From: an uncultured Arachnia sp.
GTDB taxonomy: Bacteria; Actinomycetota; Actinomycetes; Propionibacteriales; Propionibacteriaceae
Direction of reading: 5' to 3'
Assembly (NCBI GenBank): GCA_947493705.1
Contig: CANLSH010000009.1
Location: 1-64,000 of the forward strand
DNA: 64,000 nucleotides
In this document: in pieces, positions 33,712-45,483 of the stretch
Position numbering within the stretch: position 1 is the first letter of the stretch
Layout of the letters: the number at the start of each line of letters is the position of its first letter
The notes under the pieces: generated by a model
The model's input: the letters and a program-made list of their open reading frames with translations, nothing else
Databases searched by the model: none
What the model was told of the DNA's origin: nothing
Position numbers and translations under genes: made by a program

Positions 33712-34620
33712 ATGGCTGTCAAGACGAAAACAACGCCTCAGGGGCTCGAATACCGTCCCTCCGTGGAGGACCAACCACCGCGTTCGGTGGCGCCGTCGCA
33801 GTTCGCAAGGATTCTCACCCTGGTGGTGCTGGGGTTCGTACTGTTGTACTTCCTACTCCCCATCGTGTGGCTGATCATCGCATCGTCGAAGACGAACTCG
33901 GATCTGGTCAGCAGCTTCGGCTTCTGGTTCGCCGACATCAACTGGGGATTCAACTGGAATGCCCTCATGAGCTGGACCAACGGGCTCTTCCCCCGGTGGG
34001 TGTTCAACTCGGTCTTCTACTCCACCACGGCGGCAGCGCTCGGCACGCTGATTTCTGTCGCTTGTGGCTACTCCATGGCGAAGTTCATCTTCCCGGGCCG
34101 ACGGGCGCTTCTGGTCACCATCATGGCCGGTCTGCTGATGCCCATCGCTCTGCTGACAGTGCCCTTGTACGTGCTGTTCCAGCAGATGGGCCTGAACAAC
34201 ACAATCTGGTCCATCATCATTCCCTCCATGGTCAGCCCCTTCGGAGTGTTCCTGGGCAACGTCTACGCGGATTCCTCCGTGCCGACAGAACTGCTTGAAG
34301 CGGCCCGTATTGATGGTGCGGGCGAGGCACGAATCTTCTTCACCATGGTGCTGCGTCTGCTCGCGCCTGCCATGGTGACGATCTTTCTGTTCATCTTCGT
34401 CGCGACGTGGAACAACTTCTTGTTGCCGCTGATGATGATTTCCGATGACGCCCTGAAGCCCGTCACGCTGGGCCTCTACGGCATGATGAGTTACTTTGCC
34501 CCGGACAAGGGCGCCGTGATGCTGGGTGCACTGCTCGGTGTGATTCCGCTCATCCTGCTGTTCCTCGGACTGCAGCGATTCTGGCAGTCTGGCCTCGCGG
34601 CAGGTGCAGTCAAGGGTTGA
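33712..34620 (+). CDS. Sugar ABC transporter permease (MalG/UgpE type)
   Basis: A 302-residue partner permease with six membrane segments (first about 38-60) and the EAA loop EAARIDGAGEARIFFTMVL near residue 200. It starts three bases after the first permease gene and ends the operon. A GC-rich imperfect hairpin follows the stop. The pair lacks a dedicated ATPase gene, as in many actinobacterial oligosaccharide importers that share one ATPase. Confidence 0.93.
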   Translation: MAVKTKTTPQGLEYRPSVEDQPPRSVAPSQFARILTLVVLGFVLLYFLLPIVWLIIASSKTNSDLVSSFGFWFADINWGFNWNALMSWTNGLFPRWVFNSVFYSTTAAALGTLISVACGYSMAKFIFPGRRALLVTIMAGLLMPIALLTVPLYVLFQQMGLNNTIWSIIIPSMVSPFGVFLGNVYADSSVPTELLEAARIDGAGEARIFFTMVLRLLAPAMVTIFLFIFVATWNNFLLPLMMISDDALKPVTLGLYGMMSYFAPDKGAVMLGALLGVIPLILLFLGLQRFWQSGLAAGAVKG

Positions 34621-34632
34621 TCCAGCCAGTGT

Positions 34633-34675
34633 CAGAGGGGCCCCGACCGAGGATTGTGTCGATCGGGCGCCTCTG
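34633..34675. terminator. Imperfect hairpin terminator between convergent genes
   Basis: CAGAGG at 34633 pairs with CCTCTG ending at 34675, with further pairing of CCCCGA to TCGGGC-type bases inside. It sits between the stop of the second permease (34620) and the stop of the convergent PAP2 gene (34698), so it can serve both directions. Confidence 0.55.
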
Positions 34676-34697
34676 TTGTGCGCTGTTGTTGCAACGC

Positions 34698-35501
34698 TCA
34701 GTCAGCGCGAGTCTCTGAGCTTGGTGGAGCGTTCCCCGCCGCCGATTGCCGTCGTTGAAGTACTGCGGCAACGACGACGTGTGTCGTGATGACCAATGCC
34801 AGCCACGCTCCGCCCAACAGCCAGCCGGTTATTACATCGGTGAGCCAGTGGTGGCCCAGGTAGACGCGCGAAGCACCCATGGTGACCGCATAAGTGATTG
34901 CAAGGACCACGATGATGATCCGGGTTCCGCGGCTTTCGAAGTGGCGGTAGAGCAGATACGCGATGATTCCGCCGACGACGACAGCGTTCAGTGCGTGTCC
35001 GCTGGGGAAAGAGGGTGTGGATTCATACGGTGCGATGGCAAATTGGTGGGCGGGACGGACCCTGTCAATGATGTCCTTGCCGACGAATGTCACGGTCAGC
35101 GATCCGATGGCGGCGGCGACCATCAGGGTGGCGGGAAGCCAGGAACGCCACAGCAGGCACATGACGATCACCACGATGGTTGCGATGATGGGGGAGACAA
35201 TGGGTCCGCCTATCTGGGTGTATCCGCCGATCAGCGTATTGAGCCAGCCAGTCCGCGAAGCCACCATGGCATCCAGGACGGGTTGGTCCAGGAGGGCCAG
35301 ATCGTCCTTCTCAGAGACTCCTTCGTATATCTCGCTGGCGCCCCACGTCAGCAGCCCGAGGACAACAGCACCGATCACAATGGGTAGAAGGATGGCAAGG
35401 TGGGGCTTCGCCTTCTCCGGTACTTTGTCCTCCACCAGCTCAACGGCCTTTTCGGCCACCTCGCGAGCTTTGTGTGTGCGTGGATCGCTCTCGTCAACCA
35501 T
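34698..35501 (-). CDS. PAP2-family membrane phosphatase
   Basis: A 267-residue membrane phosphatase. The three active-site motifs of the PAP2/acid phosphatase family are present: KDIIDRVRP, PSFPSGHALNA, and SRVYLGHHWLTDVITG. A charged cytoplasmic N-terminus of about 40 residues precedes six membrane segments, with the active site on the outer face. Likely substrates are lipid phosphates such as undecaprenyl pyrophosphate or phosphatidic acid; the sequence does not decide between them. Monocistronic and convergent with the sugar importer. Confidence 0.9.
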   Translation of the reverse strand: MVDESDPRTHKAREVAEKAVELVEDKVPEKAKPHLAILLPIVIGAVVLGLLTWGASEIYEGVSEKDDLALLDQPVLDAMVASRTGWLNTLIGGYTQIGGPIVSPIIATIVVIVMCLLWRSWLPATLMVAAAIGSLTVTFVGKDIIDRVRPAHQFAIAPYESTPSFPSGHALNAVVVGGIIAYLLYRHFESRGTRIIIVVLAITYAVTMGASRVYLGHHWLTDVITGWLLGGAWLALVITTHVVVAAVLQRRQSAAGNAPPSSETRAD

Positions 35502-35540
35502 GACATCAGGGTAGGGGCATCGGGAACCACAGGGCCAGCA

Positions 35541-36806
35541 TCAGCGACGGTGGGTGATGCGTCCTCGCCACATGGTCAGTTCCACGGGGTCCGGGAGTTC
35601 GCGCCCATGGTACGGATTGTTGCGGCTCAATGAAGCAGAGTCAGCCCTGTCCACTACAGCTCTTCGTGTGGGGTCCACCAGCACCAAGTTCGCGGGCTCC
35701 CCGACGGCAAGCGGACGTCCCTGCCCAGCCGTGCGTGCAATCCGGGCCGGAGCGGTGCTCATCCGCTCGACGACGCCGGCCCAGTCAAGTCTGCCGGTGT
35801 GAATCATGGTTTCCATGACGACGGAGAGAGCTTGTTCGAGCCCGAGCATCCCGGGCTTCGCCTCCGCGAATGCGTGGTCCTTGTCCTGTGGCGCGTGTGG
35901 CGCGTGGTCGGTGGCGACGATGTCGATGGTTCCATCCGCAAGGGCCGTCCGGATCGCGTCGATGTGCTCATCAGTGCGCAGCGGGGGATTGACCTTGTAG
36001 ACCGTGTCGTAGCCGATGACCTCGGATGTGCTCAACTGAAGGTGATGGGGTGTGGCCTCGGCCGTGACGTTGATGCCTCTGGCCTTGGCCCAGCGGATGA
36101 CGTCGACGCCCTCGGCGGTGGTGACATGACAGACATGGAGTCGGGAGCCGGTGGCCTCCGCCAGCTGCGCGTCGCGGGCGATGATCACGGATTCAGCGAC
36201 GGGTGGCCACCCGGCCAGTCCCAGCCTCCCGGAGAGCTCGCCTTCGTGGCAGCACGCGCCCGGGCCGGCGAGTCCGATGTCCTGCGCGTGTTGGGCGAGC
36301 ACGCCGTCGAATGGTTTGATCCATTCGAAAGCGCGACGCATCAGGGCGGAATCCATCACACACATGCCGTCGTCCGAAAACACCCGCACACCTGCGCGTG
36401 AATTGTGCATCAGACCGAGCTCGGCCAGTTCCTTGCCCGCCAGTCCCTTGGTGATGGCCCCGATGGGCACCACCTGCACGTGGCCTGCGGCCCGTCCGAG
36501 ATCGTCGATGTACTCGGCCTTCTCGGCAGTGTCCGTGACGGGTTGGGTGTTGGCCATGGCGTGCACACAGGTGAAGCCACCGCGCGCAGCGGCCAGCGAA
36601 CCGGACTCCACCGTCTCCGCATCTTCCCGTCCGGGCTCCCTCAGGTGTGTGTGCAGGTCCACGAGTCCCGGGAGCGCGATCAGCCCGTCGGCGTCGATGG
36701 TCTCGGCGTCGGAAGACCGTTCATCGACGAGCAGCCCACCAGCCACGTAGAGGTCGCGTTTGCTGCCGTCCGCGAGTTCGGGACCTGAGATGATGAAGTC
36801 GGTCAT
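35541..36806 (-). CDS. pyrC: Dihydroorotase
   Basis: A 421-residue amidohydrolase catalysing ring closure of carbamoyl aspartate to dihydroorotate in pyrimidine synthesis. Metal site motif DLHTHLREPGREDAETVESG, later HVCHVTTAEGVDVIRWAKA and the catalytic Asp in DIVATDHAPHAPQDKD. The length fits the class I enzymes of Gram-positive bacteria. AAGGAC precedes the ATG at 36806. It is the last gene of the pyrR-pyrB-pyrC run visible here and follows pyrB by 24 bases; carAB, pyrD and pyrF are not in the window. Confidence 0.95.
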   Translation of the reverse strand: MTDFIISGPELADGSKRDLYVAGGLLVDERSSDAETIDADGLIALPGLVDLHTHLREPGREDAETVESGSLAAARGGFTCVHAMANTQPVTDTAEKAEYIDDLGRAAGHVQVVPIGAITKGLAGKELAELGLMHNSRAGVRVFSDDGMCVMDSALMRRAFEWIKPFDGVLAQHAQDIGLAGPGACCHEGELSGRLGLAGWPPVAESVIIARDAQLAEATGSRLHVCHVTTAEGVDVIRWAKARGINVTAEATPHHLQLSTSEVIGYDTVYKVNPPLRTDEHIDAIRTALADGTIDIVATDHAPHAPQDKDHAFAEAKPGMLGLEQALSVVMETMIHTGRLDWAGVVERMSTAPARIARTAGQGRPLAVGEPANLVLVDPTRRAVVDRADSASLSRNNPYHGRELPDPVELTMWRGRITHRR

Positions 36807-36830
36807 GGTTCAAGTCCTTTTCACAGATGA

Positions 36831-37751
36831 TCAGGCGGCAAGCAGGTGGTACAGGACGCTCATGCGGACAGCGACGCCAGCTGAGACCTGGTCCAGCACG
36901 ATGGATCGGGCGCTGTCGGCGGCGGCTGATGAGATCTCCAGGCCGCGGTTCAGTGGCCCGGGGTGGGCGATCACGGCGTGAGGCTTGAGTTTCTGCAGAC
37001 GCTGTGCGGTCAGGCCGTAGCGGATGGTGTACTCCCGCTCGGAGGGGAAGAATCCGCCGAGCATGCGCTCGCGCTGCACGCGCAGCATCATCACAACGTC
37101 TGCTTCGGTCAGGGCAGCGTCCAGATCATGGGAAATATCGACGTGCCAGGCACCAACGCCAGGAGGGACCAGTGTGGGAGGTGCGACGAGTGTGACGTGG
37201 GCGCCGAGTTGGGGAAGCAGCAGCGCATTGGAGCGAACCACCCGCGAATGCAGGAGATCTCCAACGATCACCACCTCCTTGCCCTCCAGCGTGCCCAGAT
37301 CGTTGGCACGGAAGTGGCGGAGCATGGCATGGGCGTCGAGCAGCGCTTGCGTGGGGTGTTCGTGCGTGCCGTCGCCGGCGTTGATCATGCTGGCCTCCAC
37401 CCAACCCGAGGCCTGGGCCACGGAGCCGGAGCCGGCGTGGCGCATCACGATGGCGTCAATGCCCATGGCGTCCAGCGTGGTCAGCGTGTCCCTCATCGAT
37501 TCACCCTTGGAGGCCGAGGAACCTTTGGCGGCGACGTTGATGGCGTCGGCGGAGAGCCATTTGGCTGCGAGTTCGAAGGAGGAGCGGGTGCGCGTGGAAT
37601 CCTCGAAGAAGAGGTTGACGACGGTACGTCCACGCAGCGTGGGCAGCTTCTTGATGGGCCGCTGCTGCACTTCATGCATCTCCTCGGCGGTTGCCAGGAT
37701 GGCCTGGATGTCGTCAAGGGCCATGCCCTCGATGCCGAGAAGGTGTTTCAC
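36831..37751 (-). CDS. pyrB: Aspartate carbamoyltransferase catalytic subunit
   Basis: A 306-residue enzyme that makes carbamoyl aspartate. The carbamoyl phosphate motif is [20 protein letters not shown], with the SSASKGES loop and [12 protein letters not shown]. Aspartate-binding residues lie in the C-terminal domain around VQRERM. The start overlaps the pyrR stop by ATGA (37748-37751). No regulatory subunit pyrI is present, as expected for actinobacteria, where UMP control runs through PyrR. Confidence 0.96.
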   Translation of the reverse strand: MKHLLGIEGMALDDIQAILATAEEMHEVQQRPIKKLPTLRGRTVVNLFFEDSTRTRSSFELAAKWLSADAINVAAKGSSASKGESMRDTLTTLDAMGIDAIVMRHAGSGSVAQASGWVEASMINAGDGTHEHPTQALLDAHAMLRHFRANDLGTLEGKEVVIVGDLLHSRVVRSNALLLPQLGAHVTLVAPPTLVPPGVGAWHVDISHDLDAALTEADVVMMLRVQRERMLGGFFPSEREYTIRYGLTAQRLQKLKPHAVIAHPGPLNRGLEISSAAADSARSIVLDQVSAGVAVRMSVLYHLLAA

Positions 37752-38320
37752 GGGGTGCTCGTCTCCGATTCGATGGTGACTTCGTCCACGCCGTCGAGTT
37801 CGGCCATGGATACCCGGACCCGCTCGTTGCGGCCAGTGGACACGCTGCGGCCCACGATGTGGGCCTGGATGGGCAGCTCGCGATGCCCGCGGTCCACGAG
37901 CACCACCAGCAGGATGGTGGCGGGGCGGCCGAGATCGGCGAGCGCCAGCAGTGAGGCCTGGACGGTTCTTCCCGAGAAGAGCACGTCATCGACAAGAACG
38001 ACGGTCTTGTCGTCGATCGATCCGGGGAGCACCGTGCGGCCCACGGGACGCAGGGGCTGGTGGCGGAGATCGTCGCGATACATCGTGATGTCCAGCTCGC
38101 CGCTGGCCACCTCCACACCCTCGGCGTCGTTGATGACCCGGGCGATCCGCTGGGCCAGCGGAACTCCGCGCGTCAGGATTCCGAGGATGACGAGATCTTC
38201 TGCACCGCCCGCCAGCTCCAGCAGCTCGTGGGTCATTCTGGACACCGCCCGGCCGATCTCAGAGGCGTTCATCACCGACTTCACGTCAACGGGTGGCCCG
38301 GCATTCACGTCGCTGCTCAA
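37748..38320 (-). CDS. pyrR: PyrR, pyrimidine operon regulator/uracil phosphoribosyltransferase-like
   Basis: A PRTase-fold protein with the PRPP motif [20 protein letters not shown] and the N-terminal [14 protein letters not shown]. It binds pyr leader RNA in response to UMP. The annotated start is a TTG at 38320 overlapping the upstream stop (TTGA), giving 190 residues. A GTG at 38308 and an ATG at 38272 (174 residues) are alternatives with no better ribosome site, so the start is uncertain. It is coupled to pyrB by a four-base overlap. Confidence 0.92.
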   Translation of the reverse strand: MSSDVNAGPPVDVKSVMNASEIGRAVSRMTHELLELAGGAEDLVILGILTRGVPLAQRIARVINDAEGVEVASGELDITMYRDDLRHQPLRPVGRTVLPGSIDDKTVVLVDDVLFSGRTVQASLLALADLGRPATILLVVLVDRGHRELPIQAHIVGRSVSTGRNERVRVSMAELDGVDEVTIESETSTP

Positions 38321-38595
38321 ACGCCGAAGTCGGGCTTGGCGCGCCGGGCCTGGGGTTCCAGTTCGCGCTGGGTTTCGGCTTCATTCTCCACGGCGGCGTA
38401 CTCGGCGGCCGGGTCCTGTTCTGACTTCAATTCGCCGCGAAACCGACGGCCGAGGGCTGGGGTGAAGGCGATGAGCACGATCACGGCGCCGAACGCGAAC
38501 GGGCCAAGGAACATCAGGAACAGCATGTGTGTGGCGGACACATCCGGGGCCTCGGGCCAGCCGGGGAGGGTTTCAAGCGGAAGCATCCAGTTCAT
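38317..38595 (-). CDS. Small single-span membrane protein upstream of pyrR
   Basis: A 92-residue protein: a short N-terminal stretch (NWMLPLETLPGWPEAPDVSA), one membrane segment (about 23-47, MLFLMFLGPFAFGAVIVLIA), and a charged, glutamate-rich C-terminal tail (about 50-92). The ATG at 38595 was chosen because upstream sequence is a shadow of the pepN 3' end and a hairpin. Its stop overlaps the possible TTG start of pyrR, implying co-expression with the pyrimidine genes. No family recognised. It may instead relate to pepN. Confidence 0.65.
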   Translation of the reverse strand: MNWMLPLETLPGWPEAPDVSATHMLFLMFLGPFAFGAVIVLIAFTPALGRRFRGELKSEQDPAAEYAAVENEAETQRELEPQARRAKPDFGV

Positions 38596-38614
38596 GGAAG
38601 CAAAGGATACGCCT

Positions 38615-38645
38615 CTTCGCCGGGTGTTTGTCGCACCCGGCGAAG
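38615..38645 (-). terminator. Perfect 12-bp hairpin after pepN
   Basis: CTTCGCCGGGTG (38615-38626) and CACCCGGCGAAG (38634-38645) pair perfectly around a seven-base loop. It lies six bases past the pepN stop and 20 bases before the small membrane-protein gene on the same strand. It thus separates pepN from the pyr run, or acts as an attenuator in the pyr leader. There is no clear U run. Confidence 0.7.
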
Positions 38646-38650
38646 GCTGG

Positions 38651-41248
38651 TCACTCCGGCCGGGCTGCTGCGCGGCTGTGTTCCTGGCACAGCAGCGCCC
38701 GACGCGCCTCGTCGAGCCTCTCGGAGATGGAGCGCTGGACCTGCTGCGTGGGATCGTTGTCACCGAGCCACGACCGGTAGCGATCCACGAGATCGTGGCT
38801 GATCAATGGGTCCGGGAAGAGCCAACGCAGCACCGTGCCGATGGCCGCGTAGCCACGCTCGTCCCAGAGACCTTCGCGACGCGAGATGGCACTCGCCATT
38901 TCCAGGTACTTCTGTGCGTACGGCTCCGTCACCTCTTCCTGACCCAGATGCCAGAAACCCATGGCGATGCTGCGATGCGTCTCATTGGGAACCTGCGGGT
39001 CCTGCGTGGCGCGCCGCCAGGCCTCAGCCTTGTGCTCTGCGTCCGGGAGTGCGGCCATGGCACCTGCGGCACGCTCAGCGCCGGCACTGGTGTTGTCACG
39101 CTCCCTCTCCGCACCGATCACTGAAGCATCGATGGCTCCCACGCGGGCCAGGGAAGAAATGATGGACCAGCGCATGCCGGTGTCGATGACCAGGCCCGCG
39201 GGCACCTCCTCGCCGTTGAGCCAGCCCCGGGTCAGTTCCACTGCCTTGTCTGAGCGGGCGCTGCCGATCAGTGCCTTGGCGGTGGTGACCTGCTTGTCGG
39301 AGCCCGCCTCGGCTTGCTTCAGGAGTCGCGCGAGACCACCCGTGAGGCGCGCATTGGCATCGGCGCGCAGCTCCGGGGCCATGAAACGTCCCGAGCATAC
39401 GGCTGCCTGGGACAGAACAGTGGCCGTGGCCGCCATGTCCGTTTCGCTGGGGATTCCGCGCAGTGCGAGTGTGACGAAATCCTGGGGAGCCACCTCTGCG
39501 TCGCGCACTGAATCCCAGAACGAGGACCAGGTCACGGCCCTGGCGAGGGGATCCCTGAGCCCCGCGATGTTCTCGACGAGGGCCGCGGCCGATTCCGTGT
39601 CAAAACGCACCTTGGCGTAGGTGAGGTCGCCGTCGTTGACGAGCACGACGTCGCCGCGGTGGATACCGACGAGCTCCTCGACGTCGGTACTGGCGCCGTC
39701 GATGTCCTGCTCAACGGTGTGGGTCCGGCGGAGTTCACCGTCGGTGAGGGTGAAGACAGCGATGCCCAGACGGTGGCGTCGCAACGTCGGGTAGTCCTCG
39801 GAGGCGGTCTGCTCAATGGCGAAGCGGGTGAAGTTGCCGTTCTCATCCACGTCAAAATCCGCCCGCAGTGTGTTCACCCCGGCTGTCTCCAGCCACTGGC
39901 CGGTGAACCAGGACAGATCACGGCCGCTGGTGTCCTCAAGTTCGACAAGGAGGTCGCGCAGAGTGGTGTTGCCCCAGGCATGCTTGTGGAAGTACTGCGA
40001 GACTCCCGCCCGGAAGGCTTCCTCGCCCACGAAGGAGACGAGCAGCTTCAGCACGGAGGCGCCCTTGGCGTAGGTGATGCCGTCGAAATTCTGCTCCACC
40101 TTCTCCAAGTCGCCCATGTCAGCGGCGATGGGGTGGGTGGTGCTCAACTGGTCCTGCAGGTATGCCCAGGCCTTGCGTTCGTTGCTGAAGGAGGCCCAGG
40201 GATCGGCGCCGGTGTCATAGCGTTTGGAGATCTCCTGAGCAGCGTAGTGGGAGGCCCATTCGGCGAAGGACTCATTGAGCCACAGGTCATCCCACCAGGC
40301 CATGGTCACGAGATCGCCGAACCACATGTGTGCGAGTTCGTGCAGGATGGTGTTGTCGCGGGACTCCATCTCCCGGGCGGTGACGCGGAACCGGAAGAGA
40401 TACTCGTCACGGAACGTGACGCAGCCCGCGTTCTCCATGGCGCCTGCATTGAACTCGGGAACGAAGATCTGGTCATAGGAGTCGAACGCGTAGGGAACCC
40501 CGAAGGCCTCCTCGAACACCTCAAAACCGCGCTGAGCGGTCTCCAGGATGCGGTCCGCGTCCAGGAACTCGGCCACGGACCGGCGGCAGGCGACGGCGGC
40601 AGGCAAGATCTTTTCGACGGACAGGATCTCACCCTCGACCACGTGGTACTCACCCGCCACGAGCGCTGTGATGTAGGTGGAAACCGGGGGTGTGGGTGCA
40701 TGGTCCCAACGGCTCGTGCCCTCGGTCACCGGGGTGGGCTGCACCCGCGCGGAATTGCTGATGACCTGCCAGTGGCTGGGAGCCAGCACACTCAGCTGGA
40801 ACGTGGCTTTCTGATCCGGTTGCTCGAAGTTGGCGAACATGCGGCGCGCGTCCGCTGTTTCGAATTGCGAGTAGAGATACACCCGTGAATCGGCCGGATC
40901 CACAAAACGGTGGAGGCCCTCGCCGGAGATGGAGTACCGGCAGACGGCCTCCACGACGACGGTGTGGTCACCGGGCTCCATGGCCGGCAGCGGCAGGCGG
41001 TACCCGTCGAAGCCCTCCAGGGGGATGGGTTGACCATCAATGGTGGCCTCTGTGACGCTGGCGGCAATCAGGTCAAGATGCGTCGCAGAACCCTCGGCCT
41101 GCATGTCGATCTCCGTGCGGGAGAGGAACGTCTTCCCGGGGCTGTCGGTGGCGTCATCCGTGACGTCAATGAGGACCCGGTAGGCATGGACTTCCACGAC
41201 GGCGGAACGCTGTTCGGCTTCTGCGCGGGTGATGTTGGCGGTGGCCAC
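38651..41248 (-). CDS. pepN: Aminopeptidase N (M1 family)
   Basis: An 865-residue zinc metallopeptidase releasing N-terminal amino acids. The exopeptidase motif is GAMENAG, and the zinc site HELAHMWFGDLVTMAWWDDL is followed by the distal glutamate in LNESFAEW. Then come the ERAP1-like C-terminal helical domain and the TNR-type substrate region. Length and order match actinobacterial PepN (850-870 residues). Cytoplasmic, no signal peptide. Stands as its own unit, with a hairpin directly after the stop. Confidence 0.96.
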   Translation of the reverse strand: MATANITRAEAEQRSAVVEVHAYRVLIDVTDDATDSPGKTFLSRTEIDMQAEGSATHLDLIAASVTEATIDGQPIPLEGFDGYRLPLPAMEPGDHTVVVEAVCRYSISGEGLHRFVDPADSRVYLYSQFETADARRMFANFEQPDQKATFQLSVLAPSHWQVISNSARVQPTPVTEGTSRWDHAPTPPVSTYITALVAGEYHVVEGEILSVEKILPAAVACRRSVAEFLDADRILETAQRGFEVFEEAFGVPYAFDSYDQIFVPEFNAGAMENAGCVTFRDEYLFRFRVTAREMESRDNTILHELAHMWFGDLVTMAWWDDLWLNESFAEWASHYAAQEISKRYDTGADPWASFSNERKAWAYLQDQLSTTHPIAADMGDLEKVEQNFDGITYAKGASVLKLLVSFVGEEAFRAGVSQYFHKHAWGNTTLRDLLVELEDTSGRDLSWFTGQWLETAGVNTLRADFDVDENGNFTRFAIEQTASEDYPTLRRHRLGIAVFTLTDGELRRTHTVEQDIDGASTDVEELVGIHRGDVVLVNDGDLTYAKVRFDTESAAALVENIAGLRDPLARAVTWSSFWDSVRDAEVAPQDFVTLALRGIPSETDMAATATVLSQAAVCSGRFMAPELRADANARLTGGLARLLKQAEAGSDKQVTTAKALIGSARSDKAVELTRGWLNGEEVPAGLVIDTGMRWSIISSLARVGAIDASVIGAERERDNTSAGAERAAGAMAALPDAEHKAEAWRRATQDPQVPNETHRSIAMGFWHLGQEEVTEPYAQKYLEMASAISRREGLWDERGYAAIGTVLRWLFPDPLISHDLVDRYRSWLGDNDPTQQVQRSISERLDEARRALLCQEHSRAAARPE

Positions 41249-41309
41249 GAAGTGACTCCCTCAGCTGTTGATGAGTGCGGTTGACGAGTTGATTCTAGTA
41301 GTCGTGTGA

Positions 41310-43505
<2,196 letters not shown>

Positions 43506-43519
43506 AGGCGCACTTATAG

Positions 43520-43557
43520 TGGGCTCCAGCTGCCGGTAGACCGGCATCTGGGGCCCA
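43520..43557. terminator. Bidirectional terminator between ligA and the Eis-like gene
   Basis: TGGGCTCCAGCTGCCGGT (43520-43537), a two-base loop, then ACCGGCA (43540-43546) and TCTGGGGCCCA (43547-43557) make a near-perfect 18-pair stem. It sits between the convergent stops at 43505 and 43573. Confidence 0.8.
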
Positions 43558-43572
43558 CGGTATTCCCTTCGC

Positions 43573-44802
43573 TCAGAAGATGGACGCGGCCACCGGAGGG
43601 TTGTCCTTGGCGAACAGACGGCTCGTGCGCTCCAGGCTCTCCCGGGAGCCGGTGGCCACACCCGCCACCCCCAGCTCGACGGCGCCCTGCAGCCCCGAAA
43701 GCAGGGTGGCGAAGGCAGCCACCTGGATGCTGACGTCAGCGGTCCGTGTGGTCTTCTCGACCGCGGCCCGTCCATCCTCGACGGTGACTCGGTATGTGCC
43801 GTTGCAGAAGTCCTGATTGTCGAGAATCTGCAGCGTTACGGCCCCGTCCGAGTCGAATCGACGCATCTCCAGTGCGCGCTCCACGTTGAGTACCCGCACC
43901 CATACGGTGTCGAATTCCTTCGTCGTCCTGACCACCCGTGAGTCCTCCAGCGCCCAGGGAAGCGGGTGCCTAGGATCGTGGCAGCGGGGCCAGATGATTC
44001 TCTCGTGCGCCTCACCATGGGCGAGGAGTCGCAACAGCTCGATTTCTGCGCCGGTGGAGATACCGAGCAGGTCGACGATGCGCAGGCTGTCCTCCTCCAC
44101 GGTGAAGACCAGCGTGGCATCGGGCTCACCGTGCTCGTCAAAATGGACCACACCACGCTGCGGGATGGGACGCTGCGTATGCCAGTCGAAGCCCGATGTC
44201 CAGTAGTGGTTGGCCCGGCCGACGGACCAGTACTGGCGAGCGTGGAACTTCTCGAAGAGCTGTCGGCGCAGCGCAGCAATGTTGGCGGGGTCCGCGAACA
44301 CCGAGTGGCCCACAGGTTCGGTGCGGAGCTGGAACTTGGCCCCCGACTCGATTTCCAGGCGGCGCGCGCTGGCTGTGACGCCAAAGCCGAACCGTCCGTA
44401 GAGCCGGGCGTCGGTGGCGGTGAGGACCGCTAACACGTCGGAGCGTTCGCGAGCCTCCGTGAGATCCGTGGTCATGAGCGCATTCATCAGACCTCGACGA
44501 CGATGGGAGACCTGCACCGTGACGTCCGTGATGAAGTTGGTGGCGGCCATGGCATTTCCGGCGTTGATGGTGCCGTCCCAGGACGCGAAGGTGGCAACCG
44601 GTTCGTGCGACATTCCAAACGGCCGCTCCGTGTCCCGAACCACCCGCAGACGGGTCCGGTCTGCCAGCAGATGGCTGTGCCAGGTCTGGAGGCCCTCCTC
44701 GGTCATGGGAGGCTCGAAGAACCCGTCGCGCATGGCAGCGGCGTAGGAACGCAGCTCCGGGGTCAGTGTGTCGGCCACCTGGATCGTTTCGACGCGGTGC
44801 AT
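43573..44802 (-). CDS. Eis-like GNAT N-acetyltransferase with sterol-carrier-type domain
   Basis: A 409-residue protein built like mycobacterial Eis. The N-terminal GNAT domain has the acetyl-CoA loop QVSHRRRGLMNALM and YGRFGFGV. A second GNAT-like domain and a C-terminal SCP2-like domain follow, with the terminal carboxylate ...VAASIF. Eis proteins acetylate amines of aminoglycosides, polyamines or proteins; the true substrate here is unknown. Convergent with ligA and divergent from rpiB. Drug resistance is not implied by sequence alone. Confidence 0.85.
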   Translation of the reverse strand: MHRVETIQVADTLTPELRSYAAAMRDGFFEPPMTEEGLQTWHSHLLADRTRLRVVRDTERPFGMSHEPVATFASWDGTINAGNAMAATNFITDVTVQVSHRRRGLMNALMTTDLTEARERSDVLAVLTATDARLYGRFGFGVTASARRLEIESGAKFQLRTEPVGHSVFADPANIAALRRQLFEKFHARQYWSVGRANHYWTSGFDWHTQRPIPQRGVVHFDEHGEPDATLVFTVEEDSLRIVDLLGISTGAEIELLRLLAHGEAHERIIWPRCHDPRHPLPWALEDSRVVRTTKEFDTVWVRVLNVERALEMRRFDSDGAVTLQILDNQDFCNGTYRVTVEDGRAAVEKTTRTADVSIQVAAFATLLSGLQGAVELGVAGVATGSRESLERTSRLFAKDNPPVAASIF

Positions 44803-44865
44803 CCGTCGACCTTAACGGATCAATGACGGCCCCAATGCCTCCTCTCACCTGCAATAGTGGGGTTC

Positions 44866-45312
44866 ATGCGAGTTCACATTGCCACTGACCATGCCGCTTT
44901 CGAGCTCAAGAACTACCTCGTCGAGCATTTGACCAGGGCCGGCCACGAAGTGGTGGACCACGGTGCCGACAGCTACGACGCGCTGGATGACTACCCCACG
45001 TTCGTCATCCCCTGCGCCAAGGCGGTGGCCGAGGAGAAGGGGATCGGTATTGTGCTGGGCGGGTCCGGCAACGGTGAACAGATTGCCGCCAACAAAGTCC
45101 GTGGGATCCGTGCCGCCCTGGCCTGCACCAGCGAACTGGCCCGCCTCTCACGCGAACACAATGACGCCAACATCATTTCGATGGGCGGTCGGATGCAGTC
45201 GCTCGAGGAAGCGTGGGAGATGGTGGACATCTTCCTGAACACGCCGTTCTCCGGCGATGAGCGACACCAGCGTCGGATTGACCAGATCACCGAGCACGAG
45301 ACCAAGGGCTGA
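44866..45312 (+). CDS. rpiB: Ribose-5-phosphate isomerase B
   Basis: A 148-residue RpiB/LacAB-family isomerase interconverting ribose-5-phosphate and ribulose-5-phosphate. Motifs: HIATDHAAFELKN at the N-terminus, GGSGNGEQIAANKVRGIRAA (the glutamate replaces the catalytic cysteine of E. coli RpiB, as in mycobacteria), and SREHNDANIISMGGRM. The ATG at 44866 gives the usual MRVHIATDHA N-terminus. It complements gnd in the pentose phosphate pathway. The following 171 bases (45313-45483) hold no recognised feature beyond a short CGGAGGCCTCCG palindrome. Confidence 0.95.
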   Translation: MRVHIATDHAAFELKNYLVEHLTRAGHEVVDHGADSYDALDDYPTFVIPCAKAVAEEKGIGIVLGGSGNGEQIAANKVRGIRAALACTSELARLSREHNDANIISMGGRMQSLEEAWEMVDIFLNTPFSGDERHQRRIDQITEHETKG

Positions 45313-45483
45313 GCCATCCGTCGGAGGCCTCCGGGGGCCGCCTGACGACCAGACACGCCGCAACGAGTGGGTACGGAGCTACTGAACGACCCGACTCGCC
45401 TCGCTCACTGTCCGTCGAACCGTATTCGTCCTCGGCGAGCAGTGATTGCGGAATGTCGGGTCAGTGGCGGGCCAGCGAGGGGG

